Below, piece by piece: positions 41,042-51,946 of a DNA stretch of 64,000 bases. The position numbers and the translations under genes are program-made. Where the stretch lies: NCBI RefSeq assembly GCF_004339575.1, contig NZ_SMFV01000006.1, positions 1 to 64,000 on the forward strand, written 5' to 3'. The notes beneath the pieces were generated by a model, which saw only the letters and a program-made list of their open reading frames with translations, was not told the origin of the DNA and made no database searches. This stretch comes from Phorcysia thermohydrogeniphila. GTDB taxonomy: Bacteria; Aquificota; Aquificia; Desulfurobacteriales; Desulfurobacteriaceae. Position 1 is the first letter of the stretch. Each line of letters starts with the position of its first letter.

Positions 41042-42207
41042 AGCTCTACAACAAGATAAAGAGAAAACCAGAAGACTTTATTGTTGAAGAGGTTCCCCTT
41101 CTTGAGCCTCAAGAAAAAGGAAAGTTCCATCTATTAAAACTGGTAAAGTCAAATGTTTCTACCCTTGAAGCTCTAAGAGTTCTTTCGCGTTTCACCAAGA
41201 TACCGTTAAAGGAAATCGGGTTTGCCGGCCTTAAAGATAAGTTTGCAGTAACGACTCAATACCTCACCGTTCCTGTTAACTACTCTGTTGAAAAAGTATG
41301 CTTCAAACCTGTTAGAAATCGCTGGACAGAAGTCTCCCACGTAGAAATCGGCAAGGAAATGGGTTTCTGCGTTGAACCCGTTGGTTACGTTAATAGGCCC
41401 TTAGGTCTTGGAGACCTTAAGGGTAATAAGTTCACCATCACGATTAGGGAGTTTGAAAAAAGCCTAAGAGAGCGTTTCTATAGAAATCTTGAGGTTGTCA
41501 GGAACTATGGCTTTCCCAACTACTTTGGAGAACAGAGGTTTGGAAGCGTTAAGAGCAGGGACGACTTCGTTCTCCGCTACATCCTGAAAGGGGACTTTGA
41601 CGGAGCTCTGAGGAGCTACTTCTTTGGCAAGAGCTCCGTTGACTTCTGGGGAGACTGGAAAAAGCTCTACAGAACCTTAGCTCCAGCTCTTGAAGAGTAC
41701 GAGAAGGACCTCATAAGAGGACTCATGAGGGGACTTTCCCCGGAAAAAGCTTTTAGAATCCTTCCAAAGAACGTAAGGCTCATGTTCAACTTCGCCTTTC
41801 AGAGTTTCCTCTGGAACGAGTACTTGAGGGAGTACATTGAGGCAAAGTACCCATTCGTAAGAGTCCCCTTCATTAACAACTGGAAACTTTCCTACTACCT
41901 TGAAGTTAGTGACTTTGACTACCTCAGAGAGCTTGAAGTTCCATATACAGGACACAAACACTTACCTGAAGATAAAATCCTCAGAAGGGCAATACACAAG
42001 GTTCAGGAGAGGTACGGCATTAAGAGGGAGTGGTTTGACAAGGAAGTTGCCGGTATGGTGGTAATGACCGACGGCCTGAGGAAAGCCGTCGTTTTCCCTG
42101 AAAATTTCAAAATCCTTGAAAAGACAAAAAGGAGAATGAAAATAACCTTTACTTTACCCTCAGGAGCTTACGCAACGGTTCTCTTAAGGTTCCTCCTTAA
42201 AGCGTAG
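41038..42207 (+). CDS. truD: tRNA pseudouridine(13) synthase TruD
   Basis: A 389-residue enzyme that isomerises U13 of tRNA. The catalytic aspartate lies in FAGLKDKFAVTTQYL. NYFGEQRFGSVK and the FNFAFQSFLWNEYL block are also family hallmarks. The length is in the family range. The TTG start overlaps the gmhB stop. The 3' end overlaps the convergent HDOD gene by 11 bp. Confidence 0.93.
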   Translation: MKLYNKIKRKPEDFIVEEVPLLEPQEKGKFHLLKLVKSNVSTLEALRVLSRFTKIPLKEIGFAGLKDKFAVTTQYLTVPVNYSVEKVCFKPVRNRWTEVSHVEIGKEMGFCVEPVGYVNRPLGLGDLKGNKFTITIREFEKSLRERFYRNLEVVRNYGFPNYFGEQRFGSVKSRDDFVLRYILKGDFDGALRSYFFGKSSVDFWGDWKKLYRTLAPALEEYEKDLIRGLMRGLSPEKAFRILPKNVRLMFNFAFQSFLWNEYLREYIEAKYPFVRVPFINNWKLSYYLEVSDFDYLRELEVPYTGHKHLPEDKILRRAIHKVQERYGIKREWFDKEVAGMVVMTDGLRKAVVFPENFKILEKTKRRMKITFTLPSGAYATVLLRFLLKA

Positions 42208-42847
42208 AAAGTATAGCCTGAGCCCTTTTCTCAGACTCAAGACAGCCTTCAATAAGCTCTTCCTTCGTGAAAGCTGAAAACTCCTCAGGTAACTTAACAT
42301 CCTCCTCAACGATTAAACTGTTGCAGAGCTCCATAAGCTTCTCCGCAAGTTCCTTCAGCTTTCCAAGTTTGCTGTCAGGGTTGAGAAGCCCGTTAACAAC
42401 TTGTTCCGAAACGCCAGCCTTTACAAGTATCTCTCTTATCTCTTCTCCCACTTCCTTCTTTACAGGTTCAAGGATTCCTACCATAAAAGCCTCATCAGCA
42501 TGCTCAGGCATAATCCTTTCAGCCATGTTCCTCATCAAGTAAGCAAACTTCAGAATCTCCTTTATCTCGTCCCTACTTTTACTTTTAAGGAAAGAGGAGG
42601 TCAGCAGGACAAAAACGTAATCTTTTAAGTTTTTATAACCTAAGTAAGCAATTGTCTGAACGATAGACTTAATTTCTTTCCTCAATCCAAAGAAAGGTGA
42701 GTTTATAAATTTAAGGAGCCTAGCCGATAGGTTAGGGTCCATGCTAATGATATTAGCAATCTCATCAAGTTCTTCTCCATCTATAAGAGCCTTTATTAAC
42801 CTGAGCATTACTTCCCTATTTAACTCCAGCCTTTCAACATCTGCCAT
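42197..42847 (-). CDS. HDOD-domain protein, second paralogue
   Basis: A 216-residue stand-alone HDOD protein. The core helices are ANIISMDPNLSARLLKFINSP, FFGLRKEIKSIVQTIAYLGY and KNLKDYVFVLLTSSFL. HDOD is a metal-free relative of HD phosphohydrolases used in signalling and chemotaxis-linked regulation. It is closely similar to the upstream gene at 42899 (same length, same MDP...LL.(Y/F)(V/I)NSP(Y/F)FGLR pattern), so a tandem duplication. The ATG has AGGAGGAAG. It is last in the receptor-AK6-rsmB-HDOD-HDOD run. Confidence 0.82.
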   Translation of the reverse strand: MADVERLELNREVMLRLIKALIDGEELDEIANIISMDPNLSARLLKFINSPFFGLRKEIKSIVQTIAYLGYKNLKDYVFVLLTSSFLKSKSRDEIKEILKFAYLMRNMAERIMPEHADEAFMVGILEPVKKEVGEEIREILVKAGVSEQVVNGLLNPDSKLGKLKELAEKLMELCNSLIVEEDVKLPEEFSAFTKEELIEGCLESEKRAQAILSTL

Positions 42848-42898
42848 AGCTTCCTCCTCTCCTCACTCTATGACACTGTAAGGATTATAACCTCTCTT

Positions 42899-43549
42899 CT
42901 AAAGCAGTTCCAATATCTGATTTGTTACATTTTCAGAATCTATACAGCTTTTTACGACTGCAGATTTGAGGTTTTCAGGAGTTTTAACGGGAATCTCCTC
43001 TATTTCCCCTTCAATAAATTTTTTACACAGGGGCAACAACTTGGCGACTATTGATTTAAGCTTTCCAAGAGCTGAACGTTGGTTGTACAGTCCCTCTATG
43101 ACGATATCGGAAACTCCCGCTTTAATTAATATTTCCTTCAGTTCATCCCCAAGCTCTTCCCTTATTGGTTCAAAGAGTCCTACCATAAATGCTTCATCTT
43201 CATACTTGGGGTAGAGTTTCCTCGCCAGAAACTTCATTAGGTAAGCAAACTGTAGAACTTTCTTAACCTCCTCCCTCGGCTTGTTCTGCAAGACAGAGGT
43301 AGTCAACAGGATAAAAGCAAACTCTTTAAGCTTCTTGTAGCCCAAATAGGCGACAGCGTGCTCTACAGACGTTATCTCTCTCCTAAGCCCAAAGTAGGGA
43401 GAGTTTACGTACTTTAAGACACGAGCCAACAAGTGGGGATCCATGGAAATAATCTGGGATATAACTTTCAGCTCCTCCTGATCTATTATTGCCTTTATCA
43501 GCCTTATCAAGACCTGACGGTTTAATTCCTGCTTCTCAAGCTCAGACAT
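42899..43549 (-). CDS. HDOD-domain protein, first paralogue
   Basis: A 216-residue HDOD protein: SQIISMDPHLLARVLKYVNSP, YFGLRREITSVEHAVAYLGY and KKLKEFAFILLTTSVL. No EAL, response-regulator or other domain is attached. The start lies 4 bp after the rsmB stop with GGAGA upstream. The downstream copy at 42197 has diverged mainly in the C-terminal third, where these two may bind different partners (inference). Confidence 0.82.
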   Translation of the reverse strand: MSELEKQELNRQVLIRLIKAIIDQEELKVISQIISMDPHLLARVLKYVNSPYFGLRREITSVEHAVAYLGYKKLKEFAFILLTTSVLQNKPREEVKKVLQFAYLMKFLARKLYPKYEDEAFMVGLFEPIREELGDELKEILIKAGVSDIVIEGLYNQRSALGKLKSIVAKLLPLCKKFIEGEIEEIPVKTPENLKSAVVKSCIDSENVTNQILELL

Positions 43550-43553
43550 CAGG

Positions 43554-44891
43554 TTATCTCCTGAAGATTGCGTAGAAGAAACCGTCCATGTTGTTCCGGT
43601 GAGGGAATACTCTTAGGGTATTACCCTTTAAACCTGCTTTAAGCTCCTCAAAAAGGTTTGAAAACTCGTAAGGAGAGTAACCGAAGTTGAGCGCTGCTTT
43701 CGCGTTCTCCTCACCCTCTTCCTGTTCTAATGAACAGACGCTAAAGAGCAGGACTCCACCGGGTTTTAGGAGCTCATAGGCACTTTTAAGTAGCGCTCTC
43801 TGTACCTTCTGGTTGTGCCTTATAAGCTCAATAGACTTGTTCCACTTGCCCTCAGGGTGTCTCCGTATTACGCCGGTAGCGCTACAGGGAGCGTCTATTA
43901 AGATTCTATCAAAGGAGCTCCTGAACTTCTCCCTAAAGCTTCTATCCTTAGAGATATCCGTCAAAACGAAAGAAACGTTTTTTACGCCAAGCTTTTTGCA
44001 GTTGGCCTTTAGGAGCTCCATCCTCTTCTTATTCACGTCAACGGCCACAATTTTTGCTCTATTTTCCGTTATTGAAGCAATTGCTGTAGTTTTTCCACCG
44101 GGAGCTGCGCCAACGTCAAGTATCAGCTCAGAAGGCTTAGGGTCAAGGAGATAGGCAGCCAAGAAAGACGCGGGGTCCTGAATGTAAAAGTAACCTTCTT
44201 TATACCCGGGAAGGCTCTCTATGGGAACTCTTCCCTTTATCCTTAGTATATCCGGTATGAAGGGATGTCTTTCAACTTCTATTCCCTTACTCTCAAGTAA
44301 GGAGAAAAGCTTCTCGGGCGTCACCTTTATCCTGTTAACCCTTAAACAGAGGGGAGCTACCTTGTTGAGAGATTTAAGGAGCTCTTCAATTTCATCCTTA
44401 CCGTAAAATCTCGCCCAGCGCCTTACCATCCATGTTTCAAAAGAGTAAAGGGTAGAAATCCTCTCAAAATAGGAGGGAATACGCTCTACCTCACGCCTAT
44501 AGTTAAACCCGAGTAACTTTTTGGAAGCTGCGTTTACAAAGCCGGCCGGCTTCTTCCCTAAAAGCCTCTTAACAGCCTCTACCGTCTCATTTACCGCAGC
44601 GTAGGCCGGAACTCCTGTAAAGAAGAGCTGATAGGCTATGAGCCTAAGCGCATTTCTGACCGAAGGTTTCTGACCCTTTAGGTTTTTCTTAAGAGCTCTC
44701 TGCAGGGAAAAGTCAAGAAGTCTTAAATACCTGACAGTCCCTGAGGCTATTTCCCTTATAAAAGCCCTGTCAAGCGGAGAGAGATTAACGGTAAACTTTT
44801 CTACGTGCTCCCTTAACTTTTTGTCCTTCTCAAAAGCATTAAGGATTTTTATAGCTATTTCCCTGCTCTTCCAACCAATCAACGTCGTCAA
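43554..44891 (-). CDS. rsmB: 16S rRNA (cytosine-5) methyltransferase RsmB-like
   Basis: A 445-residue enzyme. The N-terminal NusB-like RNA-binding domain (ARAFIREIASGTVRYLRLLD-type pattern, KKPAGFVNAASKKLL) precedes a Rossmann methyltransferase with the SAM motif LILDVGAAPGGKTTAIA and the two catalytic cysteines in IDAPCSATGVIRRHPEGKW and LLFSVCSLEQEE. RsmB methylates C967 of 16S rRNA. The TTG start lies inside the AK6 kinase gene (53-bp overlap), with AGGAGAAGAGG upstream. Confidence 0.92.
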   Translation of the reverse strand: MTTLIGWKSREIAIKILNAFEKDKKLREHVEKFTVNLSPLDRAFIREIASGTVRYLRLLDFSLQRALKKNLKGQKPSVRNALRLIAYQLFFTGVPAYAAVNETVEAVKRLLGKKPAGFVNAASKKLLGFNYRREVERIPSYFERISTLYSFETWMVRRWARFYGKDEIEELLKSLNKVAPLCLRVNRIKVTPEKLFSLLESKGIEVERHPFIPDILRIKGRVPIESLPGYKEGYFYIQDPASFLAAYLLDPKPSELILDVGAAPGGKTTAIASITENRAKIVAVDVNKKRMELLKANCKKLGVKNVSFVLTDISKDRSFREKFRSSFDRILIDAPCSATGVIRRHPEGKWNKSIELIRHNQKVQRALLKSAYELLKPGGVLLFSVCSLEQEEGEENAKAALNFGYSPYEFSNLFEELKAGLKGNTLRVFPHRNNMDGFFYAIFRR

Positions 44892-45366
44892 AAACCTCTT
44901 CTCCTTCTATACACCTGAGGATTAACTGGACTACCTCTTCCGGAGTCCTGTTTGTCGTATCTATGTGAGCTATTCTCGGAGCTCTCGGGTTTTCAAAAGC
45001 TTCCGTAGCTATTACAGCAAGCCTCTCAGCCTCTACGTTCTCAGCCACTTTAAGAGGAGAGTACCCTCTGCCGGCGAGCCTTTTGGGGAGCTCTGAAGGG
45101 TGAACTCTCAAAATTATACACAGGTCAGAAGGTAGATAGTGGGCAACAAGCCCTTCGGCTATGAACTTCTCCTTTCCTTTAAAGAATTCCGTCAACTTTT
45201 CCACATCTGTAACGTAGGCGTCCCTTTCCTCGTCGTAGTCTGTATAGAAACCTTTCTCCCTAATAAGGTCAGAGAGGTGGAAAACTGGAATTCCCGTTAA
45301 CTCCGATAGGAGCTTAGCCACCGTTGTCTTTCCAGACCCCGGCGTTCCGGTTATAGTAATCCTCAA
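44839..45366 (-). CDS. adenylate kinase, archaeal/eukaryotic AK6 (Fap7/hCINAP) type
   Basis: A 175-residue P-loop kinase. Walker A is ITGTPGSGKTTVAKLL. The blocks HLSDLIREKGFYTDYDEERD, FIAEGLVAHYLPSDLCIILR, LAGRGYSPLKVAENVEAE and the near-terminal DDVDWLEE are those of the AK6/Fap7 family, which is typical of archaea and eukaryotes, where it helps small-subunit rRNA maturation. A bacterial copy next to a 16S rRNA methyltransferase gene suggests transfer from an archaeon and perhaps a linked role; both are inference. TTG start, with AAGGAG eight bases upstream. Confidence 0.85.
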   Translation of the reverse strand: MRITITGTPGSGKTTVAKLLSELTGIPVFHLSDLIREKGFYTDYDEERDAYVTDVEKLTEFFKGKEKFIAEGLVAHYLPSDLCIILRVHPSELPKRLAGRGYSPLKVAENVEAERLAVIATEAFENPRAPRIAHIDTTNRTPEEVVQLILRCIEGEEVFDDVDWLEEQGNSYKNP

Positions 45367-45379
45367 TCTCTATCTCCTT

Positions 45380-47671
45380 TTATCTTATCTTGGTCTTAAA
45401 GGTAGATATGATGTTGTTGAGCTCATCAATTTCCCTGTAGAGCTCCTTTATCTTCAAAAGTATTTCCTCAACGCTTTTAGCGTTTGATTCAGAAATCTCG
45501 TCTATCTCCTTTATGTTCTCAATCAAGCTTTCAACCTGCGCAATAAGCCCGTTGGAGCTCTCACTCAGCGTCCTTGATACAGTCCTTGTTTTCTCCATTA
45601 CGTCGGTAACTTCCTTCATTTCACCTATCACATGCTCCGAGACAGATCTTAAGAACTCCATGTTCTCCGAGTTACTCTTTTCAATCTTCTGGGTCGTCTC
45701 CGATATAGAAAGGACAATACCATTGAGTATCCTGTTGATGTTTACCGTGTTCCTCTGAATCTGCTCGGCCAACTTCCTTATCTCCTCGGCAACGACGGCA
45801 AATCCTTTTCCGGTTTCTCCTGCCTTAGCAGCTTCTATAGAAGCGTTGAGAGCTAAGAGGTTAGTCTTATCGGCAATGTCCTCTATTATCTCTATGATGT
45901 TCTTTATGCTCTCTGCTTCCCTGTTGAGCTCTTTAAGCTCATGAATAGAGGCTAAGCTCTCTCTCTCCGTTTTCTCTATGGTTTTCTGGAGCTCCTCTAT
46001 GCTGTTCATCGTTGATGTCAGCTTCCTGCTTGCCCTCTCAACCTCTTTCTCTGATGAGGATACAAGCTCCTTAAACTCTTTAATCGGTTCTGTTATAGCT
46101 GCTGCTGTTTCTGTTGCCTTATTTACCGTTTCTTTCTCCTCCGTTATCCTTCTTTTTACGTTCTCGGCGTTGTTTTTAAGAACCGTCGCTATCTTTACGT
46201 TCCTGCGGGCCGACTGTTTCGCCCTCTCAATTATCGTCCTGACCTTCTCTATGAAGGCGTTAAAGTATTTAGCCGCCCTTCCAAGTTCGTCGTTACGGTT
46301 GATAGAAAGTTCTCTCGTCAGGTCTCCTTCGCCCTCAGCTAAGTCCTTAGTTGTAAGGATAAGCTCGTTAAGGGGAGCAACGATACTCCTCTTAACAAAG
46401 ATTAAAAAGGCAGCAACCATCATCAGGAGGAAAAGAAGGGTGAAGATGAGCATCTTGTTTTTCTTGGGAGAGGTGATACCTGAAAGTATCTCATCCTCCT
46501 CTATTTCTGCCACAATTGCCCACCTATTTCCGAAGACGTTAATCGGAGCGTAAGAGACTAAGACTCTCTTTCCGAAGAAGTTCTCGGAAATCGCCACTCC
46601 CTTTTCGCCTTTAAGGGCCTTCCTAACCGGTAGGGTATCTACCTTCAGTATCCCTATAGTGGTTCCCGCCTTCCTTACTATTGGGTCATCTATCTCCCTG
46701 AGAAACCTTATGTTGTTCTTAAGGGTGTAATCCGAGCCGGCAATATAGACTTCCCCGGTCTTACCGAGCCCTGCCTCCTTAAACCTGTAGTTAAAGTTGA
46801 CTATCGCATCTATCTTGTCTATTGGAAGCTGGAAAATTAAGACCCCTACTTTCTCACTACCTTCGTAAACCGGCGTCGCTATGAAGGCTGCAGGCTGGTT
46901 GTAGCTTGGCTCATAGGGTTTAAAGTCTGAAAAAACTACCCTGCCGGGAGGGGAGCTTATGGCCTCCCTAAAGGCCTTAGCTATTCCTGTACCGCTGTAA
47001 GGGCCTGAGATGAGGTTTGTTGCAAAGTCTTTTTCCTTAAAGGTCGTGTAGACAATAGTCCCCCTCTTATCAACCAAAAATATGTCGTAGAGACCAAACT
47101 CCTTAAGGAGGTGATTAAAGTCTGGGTGGAACTTCTTGTGAACTTTCACGTATGAACAGGGGTACTTTTCGTTGTAGACGAGCCTGTTCTTTTTCCCTAC
47201 AGGGTAGGGGTTCTCTACGATAAAGAGAAACTGCGCCAGTAGTCCGTTGGGATTTTTAGGAAGGTAGAACTCAACCTCCCGCCGTGGTGGAGCTCCGGGA
47301 ATATCGTAGTTCACCAGATTAAGGTAGTGTCTTTCGTACTCCTCTTCTAAAGCTCTCTTAACATCATCAATATCAAGGTCTAACTCCTCTGAAAGCCTGT
47401 AGAAGGACTCCTCAAAGGCCCTTAAACTTTCCCTTGCGAGGCTACTGTTGGCAATTGAGGAAAGGAGGCTTTCCATGTAGGAGAAGTAGTCCTCAATGTG
47501 CTGGCTCTTTGCCTCCCTTACAACGGTTAACCTCTGGAAGGTTTCTGTAGTGAGGTTTTCTTTTGTAGCCCTGTAGGAGGAGAAGCCCAGAATGAGCGTT
47601 AGGACGAGGATTCCAACCAGTCCCCCGAGGGTTACTTTCTTCCCGAGGGACATGTCTTTAAGCAGCTTCAT
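45380..47671 (-). CDS. methyl-accepting chemotaxis protein
   Basis: A 763-residue transmembrane receptor. TM1 is at about 12-32 ([18 protein letters not shown]). A large periplasmic Cache-like sensor runs to about 400 (with [12 protein letters not shown] and [13 protein letters not shown]). TM2 is at about 402-420, followed by HAMP, then the cytoplasmic four-helix bundle with the conserved tip [19 protein letters not shown] and [18 protein letters not shown] near 600-645. It signals to CheA/CheW; the ligand is unknown. It heads the leftward run with the AK6 kinase 13 bp downstream. Confidence 0.93.
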   Translation of the reverse strand: MKLLKDMSLGKKVTLGGLVGILVLTLILGFSSYRATKENLTTETFQRLTVVREAKSQHIEDYFSYMESLLSSIANSSLARESLRAFEESFYRLSEELDLDIDDVKRALEEEYERHYLNLVNYDIPGAPPRREVEFYLPKNPNGLLAQFLFIVENPYPVGKKNRLVYNEKYPCSYVKVHKKFHPDFNHLLKEFGLYDIFLVDKRGTIVYTTFKEKDFATNLISGPYSGTGIAKAFREAISSPPGRVVFSDFKPYEPSYNQPAAFIATPVYEGSEKVGVLIFQLPIDKIDAIVNFNYRFKEAGLGKTGEVYIAGSDYTLKNNIRFLREIDDPIVRKAGTTIGILKVDTLPVRKALKGEKGVAISENFFGKRVLVSYAPINVFGNRWAIVAEIEEDEILSGITSPKKNKMLIFTLLFLLMMVAAFLIFVKRSIVAPLNELILTTKDLAEGEGDLTRELSINRNDELGRAAKYFNAFIEKVRTIIERAKQSARRNVKIATVLKNNAENVKRRITEEKETVNKATETAAAITEPIKEFKELVSSSEKEVERASRKLTSTMNSIEELQKTIEKTERESLASIHELKELNREAESIKNIIEIIEDIADKTNLLALNASIEAAKAGETGKGFAVVAEEIRKLAEQIQRNTVNINRILNGIVLSISETTQKIEKSNSENMEFLRSVSEHVIGEMKEVTDVMEKTRTVSRTLSESSNGLIAQVESLIENIKEIDEISESNAKSVEEILLKIKELYREIDELNNIISTFKTKIR

Positions 47672-47772
47672 CGCGCCTTTACCCTTTATTCCGTTACCCT
47701 TTTAAATCTTAGCAAAACCCAATTCTACTTTTATCGTAAAATTTTCAAAACACTTTAAAGCTGGAGGCTCCT

Positions 47773-50700
47773 TTGCCGAAGAGAGAAGACATCAGGAAAA
47801 TCCTCATAATCGGTTCTGGCCCTATAGTCATCGGTCAGGCCGCAGAGTTTGACTACTCCGGAACGCAGGCCTGTAAAGCTTTAAAGGAGGAAGGCTACGA
47901 GGTCATTCTCGTCAACTCCAACCCGGCAACGATTATGACAGACCCCGGCGTTGCCGATAGAACCTACATAGAGCCGTTAACAGTTGAGGTTCTTGAGAAA
48001 ATCATTGAGAAGGAAAGGCCTGACGCCCTCCTCCCAACGGTCGGTGGACAGACAGCCCTCAACTTGGCTGTAGAGCTCCACGAGGCAGGAATCCTTGAGC
48101 GTTACGGCGTTGAGCTGATAGGTGCAAAGGTAGAGGCCATAAAGAAGGCAGAGGACAGGGAGCTCTTCAAAGAGGCAATGCTCAAAATAGGCCTTGAAGT
48201 TCCAAAGAGTGGCCTTGCCCGCTCCTTAGAGGAGGCCTTAGAGGTCGTTAAAGAAGTTGGCCTTCCTGCAATAATCAGGCCGGCCTTTACCCTCGGTGGA
48301 GAGGGAGGAGGCGTAGCCTACAACATAGAGGAGTTTAAGGAAATAGCAAAGAGAGGACTTGATGCAAGCCCCATAAACGAGATTCTCATAGAGGAGAGCG
48401 TTTTAGGCTGGAAGGAGTACGAGCTTGAGGTAATGAGGGACTTAAACGACAACGTTGTGATTATCTGTTCAATTGAAAACGTTGACCCGATGGGTGTTCA
48501 CACCGGCGACTCCATAACTGTAGCTCCAGCCCAGACTCTAACGGACAAGGAATACCAGATACTAAGGGACGCTGCCATTGCCATCATCAGGGAAATTGGA
48601 GTTGAAACCGGAGGTTCAAACGTTCAGTTTGCAGTAAACCCCGAAAACGGAAGAGTAATCGTTATTGAAATGAACCCGAGGGTTTCCCGTTCCTCGGCAT
48701 TGGCTTCTAAAGCTACCGGATTCCCAATTGCAAAAATAGCCGCGAAACTCGCCGTCGGATACACATTAGATGAGCTTCCAAACGACATAACAAAGAAAAC
48801 GCCAGCCTCCTTTGAACCGGCAATTGACTACTGCGTCGTTAAGTTTCCAAGGTGGGCCTTTGAGAAGTTCCCGGAGGCCGACTCATCCCTCACCACGAGG
48901 ATGAAGTCTGTCGGTGAGGTAATGGCCATAGGCAGAACTTTTAAGGAGGCACTCCTTAAGGCGATACGCTCCTTAGAGATTGGAAGGTACGGCCTCCTTA
49001 TGAAAGGTACTGAAAAGGTATCTGACGATGAGCTTGAAAGCAAAATTGCAGTTCCAAACGCCGACCGTATCTGGTACATAGCAGAAGCTCTAAGGAGAGG
49101 CTGGAGCATTGAAAAGCTCTACGAGCTATCAAGGATAGACAGGTGGTTCCTCCACAACATAAGGCAGATAGTTGAGCTTGAAAAGGAGATAAAGAAGTAC
49201 ACCTTAGATACTCTTCCTTCCGATGTCCTGAAGTTTGCCAAAAAGTGGGGATTCTCTGATAGGTATATTGCGGAGCTCCTTGGTGTTTCAGAAAAAGAGG
49301 TCAGGGAAAAGAGGAAAAAGACCGTTCCTGTTCTATACAAGACCGTTGATACCTGTGCCGGAGAGTTTGAGGCCTACACCCCCTACTACTACTCAACATA
49401 CGATGGAAAAGAGTGTGAGGCTAATCCGAGCAGTAAGAAAAAAGTTACCGTCTTTGGTTCAGGTCCAAACAGGATAGGTCAGGGTGTAGAGTTTGACTAT
49501 TGCTGTGTCCACGCAGTCTGGGCTCTAAGGGAACTTGGGTATGAAGCCCACATGGTCAACTGTAACCCCGAAACCGTTTCAACAGACTACGATACTTCCG
49601 ATAAGCTCTTCTTTGAGCCACTTACCTTAGAAGATGCCCTAAACATCGTAGAAAAGGAAAAGCCGGAAGGAGTAATCGTTCAGTTTGGTGGTCAGACACC
49701 ACTAAAGCTTGCCGTTCCCCTTGAAAAGGAAGGGGTAAAAATACTTGGAACTTCCTCTGAGAGCATTGACATAGCAGAGGACAGGGAGAGGTTTAGGGAG
49801 CTCCTAAACAAACTTGGCCTAAAGCAACCTCCATCCGGTATTGCCCGCTCTTTAGAGGAGGCCGAGAAAGTTGCTCAGGAAATCGGCTTCCCCGTCCTCA
49901 TGCGTCCCTCCTACGTCCTTGGTGGAAGGGCCATGAGGATTGTTTATAACTTGGAGGAGCTCCGTCAGTACATGGCCGAAGCCGTTGAGGTCTCAGAAGA
50001 AAAGCCCGTCCTCATAGACAAGTTCCTTGAAGACGCCGTTGAGTTTGACGTTGACGCCGTCTGTGACGGAAGGCGCGTCGTAATAGGTGGAGTAATGGAG
50101 CACATAGAGGAGGCGGGAATCCACTCCGGAGATAGCGCCTGCGTTCTTCCGACCTTCTCAGTTCCAAAGGAGATTGTTGAAGAAATCAAGGAAATAACGA
50201 GGAAGATAGCCTTAGAGCTGAACGTTAAAGGTCTCATAAACATCCAGTTTGCCGTTAAGGACGGAGAAATCTACATCATTGAGGTCAACCCGAGGGCTTC
50301 AAGAACCGTTCCTTTCGTCAGTAAAGCGATAGGACTACCCCTTGCAAAGATTGCAACAAAAGTTGCAATGGGTAAGACCCTTGACGAACTCGGAGTTGAG
50401 GAAGTAGAGCCGGACTACTACTCCGTAAAAGAGGCCGTCTTCCCCTTCAACCGCTTCCCGGAGGTTGACCCAATCTTAAGCCCCGAGATGAAGTCAACCG
50501 GCGAGGTTATGGGAATAGACAAGGACTTCGGCATTGCCTTCTATAAAGCCCAGCTTGCAGCCGGCTCAAGGCTTCCCCTTGACCCATCTAAGGGTAAGGT
50601 CTTCATAAGCGTTAAGGACAAGGATAAGCCGAGGGTTTACGGAATTGCCAAGAAGTTAGTGGAGATGGGCTTTAAGATTGTCTCCACGGAGGGAACGTAC

Positions 50701-51000
50701 AGGTTCCTCAAAGAAAAGGGGCTACCCGTTGAGGTTGTCTACAAGATTCAGGAGGGAAGGCGTCCCAACGTAGAGGACCTCATAAAGAATGGAGAGGTAG
50801 CCCTGATAATAAATACTCCAACGGGAGCAAAATCTAAGAGGGACGCTAAGAGCATAAGGAGACTTGCAGTCAACTACGGTATCCCCTACTACACAACTAT
50901 AAGGGGAGCTCAGGCTGCCGTTATGGCTATAGAGTCCATGAGAAAGGGACAGATGAGCGTTCGCTCACTTCAGGAATACTACGGAGGGAAAAATGGCTGA
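47773..51000 (+). CDS. carB: carbamoyl-phosphate synthase, large subunit
   Basis: A 1075-residue enzyme making carbamoyl phosphate for arginine and pyrimidines. Two homologous ATP-grasp halves are seen: [20 protein letters not shown] at the start and [20 protein letters not shown] near 560. Each carries an [18 protein letters not shown] or [18 protein letters not shown] motif. The C-terminal allosteric domain starts around [20 protein letters not shown]. The TTG start has GGAGG five bases upstream. The stop overlaps the thioesterase gene by 8 bp. carA is not nearby. Confidence 0.97.
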   Translation: MPKREDIRKILIIGSGPIVIGQAAEFDYSGTQACKALKEEGYEVILVNSNPATIMTDPGVADRTYIEPLTVEVLEKIIEKERPDALLPTVGGQTALNLAVELHEAGILERYGVELIGAKVEAIKKAEDRELFKEAMLKIGLEVPKSGLARSLEEALEVVKEVGLPAIIRPAFTLGGEGGGVAYNIEEFKEIAKRGLDASPINEILIEESVLGWKEYELEVMRDLNDNVVIICSIENVDPMGVHTGDSITVAPAQTLTDKEYQILRDAAIAIIREIGVETGGSNVQFAVNPENGRVIVIEMNPRVSRSSALASKATGFPIAKIAAKLAVGYTLDELPNDITKKTPASFEPAIDYCVVKFPRWAFEKFPEADSSLTTRMKSVGEVMAIGRTFKEALLKAIRSLEIGRYGLLMKGTEKVSDDELESKIAVPNADRIWYIAEALRRGWSIEKLYELSRIDRWFLHNIRQIVELEKEIKKYTLDTLPSDVLKFAKKWGFSDRYIAELLGVSEKEVREKRKKTVPVLYKTVDTCAGEFEAYTPYYYSTYDGKECEANPSSKKKVTVFGSGPNRIGQGVEFDYCCVHAVWALRELGYEAHMVNCNPETVSTDYDTSDKLFFEPLTLEDALNIVEKEKPEGVIVQFGGQTPLKLAVPLEKEGVKILGTSSESIDIAEDRERFRELLNKLGLKQPPSGIARSLEEAEKVAQEIGFPVLMRPSYVLGGRAMRIVYNLEELRQYMAEAVEVSEEKPVLIDKFLEDAVEFDVDAVCDGRRVVIGGVMEHIEEAGIHSGDSACVLPTFSVPKEIVEEIKEITRKIALELNVKGLINIQFAVKDGEIYIIEVNPRASRTVPFVSKAIGLPLAKIATKVAMGKTLDELGVEEVEPDYYSVKEAVFPFNRFPEVDPILSPEMKSTGEVMGIDKDFGIAFYKAQLAAGSRLPLDPSKGKVFISVKDKDKPRVYGIAKKLVEMGFKIVSTEGTYRFLKEKGLPVEVVYKIQEGRRPNVEDLIKNGEVALIINTPTGAKSKRDAKSIRRLAVNYGIPYYTTIRGAQAAVMAIESMRKGQMSVRSLQEYYGGKNG

Positions 51001-51559
51001 CGAAAAGAAAGGACAGGAACAGAAACAGCCTCAGGTTATAGTTGGAAGTATGCCCTACAGGGTTTCAATGGCAGAGGTTGATGCTTACGGGGTTATGTAC
51101 TACTCAAGAATTTTTGACGTCTTTGAGAGGGGAAGGACGGAGCTCTTCAGGGCCCTTGGCTTTGAGTACAAGAAAATATTCCAGCAAAGGCAAATCCTCA
51201 TGCCGGTCGTTGAGGCCGCCTGCAGGTACATGGCTCCAATTGCCTACGATGACCTTTTAACCGTTGAAACCGCCATAACGAACATCGGTTCAAGGGGAAT
51301 CAGGTTTGACTACAGAATCCTCAGGGACGATGTTGTCTTAGCTGTGGGCTTTACGCAGCACATCTTCATTGACCCACAGGGAAGGCCTGTAAGCTTTGGA
51401 AAGGAAATCTTTGAGGAGCTCAAGAAGAAGGGACTCATAAAAGAAGGACAACAGTTAGAACAGCAAGAACCAAAGCAGGCGCAGTCTCAGGAGGGAATTT
51501 CTGAAAAGCTCAGGAAGCTCGTAGTTGAAAGGGTTAAGGGAGAGGACAAACCCAACTAA
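50993..51559 (+). CDS. acyl-CoA thioesterase, hotdog fold (YbgC/4HBT-like)
   Basis: A 188-residue protein. After a charged 18-residue leader comes the hotdog core: [20 protein letters not shown] (with the catalytic-type Asp), [31 protein letters not shown] and GFTQHIFID. The C-terminal tail is rich in Gln and Glu. It would hydrolyse an acyl-CoA; the substrate is unknown. The ATG overlaps carB by 8 bp. Confidence 0.85.
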   Translation: MADEKKGQEQKQPQVIVGSMPYRVSMAEVDAYGVMYYSRIFDVFERGRTELFRALGFEYKKIFQQRQILMPVVEAACRYMAPIAYDDLLTVETAITNIGSRGIRFDYRILRDDVVLAVGFTQHIFIDPQGRPVSFGKEIFEELKKKGLIKEGQQLEQQEPKQAQSQEGISEKLRKLVVERVKGEDKPN

Positions 51560-51615
51560 ATTTAAAATTTGCTAAAATCTTAATAACTTTATCCAACGGC
51601 CTTGTGGAGGTTACT

Positions 51616-51939
51616 ATGGCTAAGAGCTTTAACGATGGCCTCGCAAAGGGTCTGGGTTTAGGGGCTACAATCGTTGGCTTTATGATGATGTCAATGTTTT
51701 CCTTGCTTCCACTTGGGATTTTCTCAAGTGTCCTTGACCTAAAGCACTACATGGGACTCAAATTATCCCTTGCCGCACTTTTTGCCCTTCTCACCTTTAG
51801 CTTCTACGTAAAGTACGTTAAAAACCTGAAACTTCCCCCAATCGTCTGGGGATTCGGAACTATGATTTCCCTCATAATGTCCGGCGTTCTCTTCTTTGTC
51901 ACAGTTGACGTAGTTTTGAAGATTCTCGGCCTTGAATAG
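51616..51939 (+). CDS. small membrane protein of unknown function
   Basis: A 107-residue protein with three hydrophobic segments (ATIVGFMMMSMFSLLPLGIF, LKLSLAALFALLTFSFYV, FGTMISLIMSGVLFFVTV). I do not recognise the family. The ATG at 51616 has GGAGG five bases upstream; an in-frame GTG 12 bp earlier would overlap that site. It lies 7 bp before a LysR regulator and may share its transcript. Confidence 0.7.
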   Translation: MAKSFNDGLAKGLGLGATIVGFMMMSMFSLLPLGIFSSVLDLKHYMGLKLSLAALFALLTFSFYVKYVKNLKLPPIVWGFGTMISLIMSGVLFFVTVDVVLKILGLE

Positions 51940-51946
51940 CAGTTAG

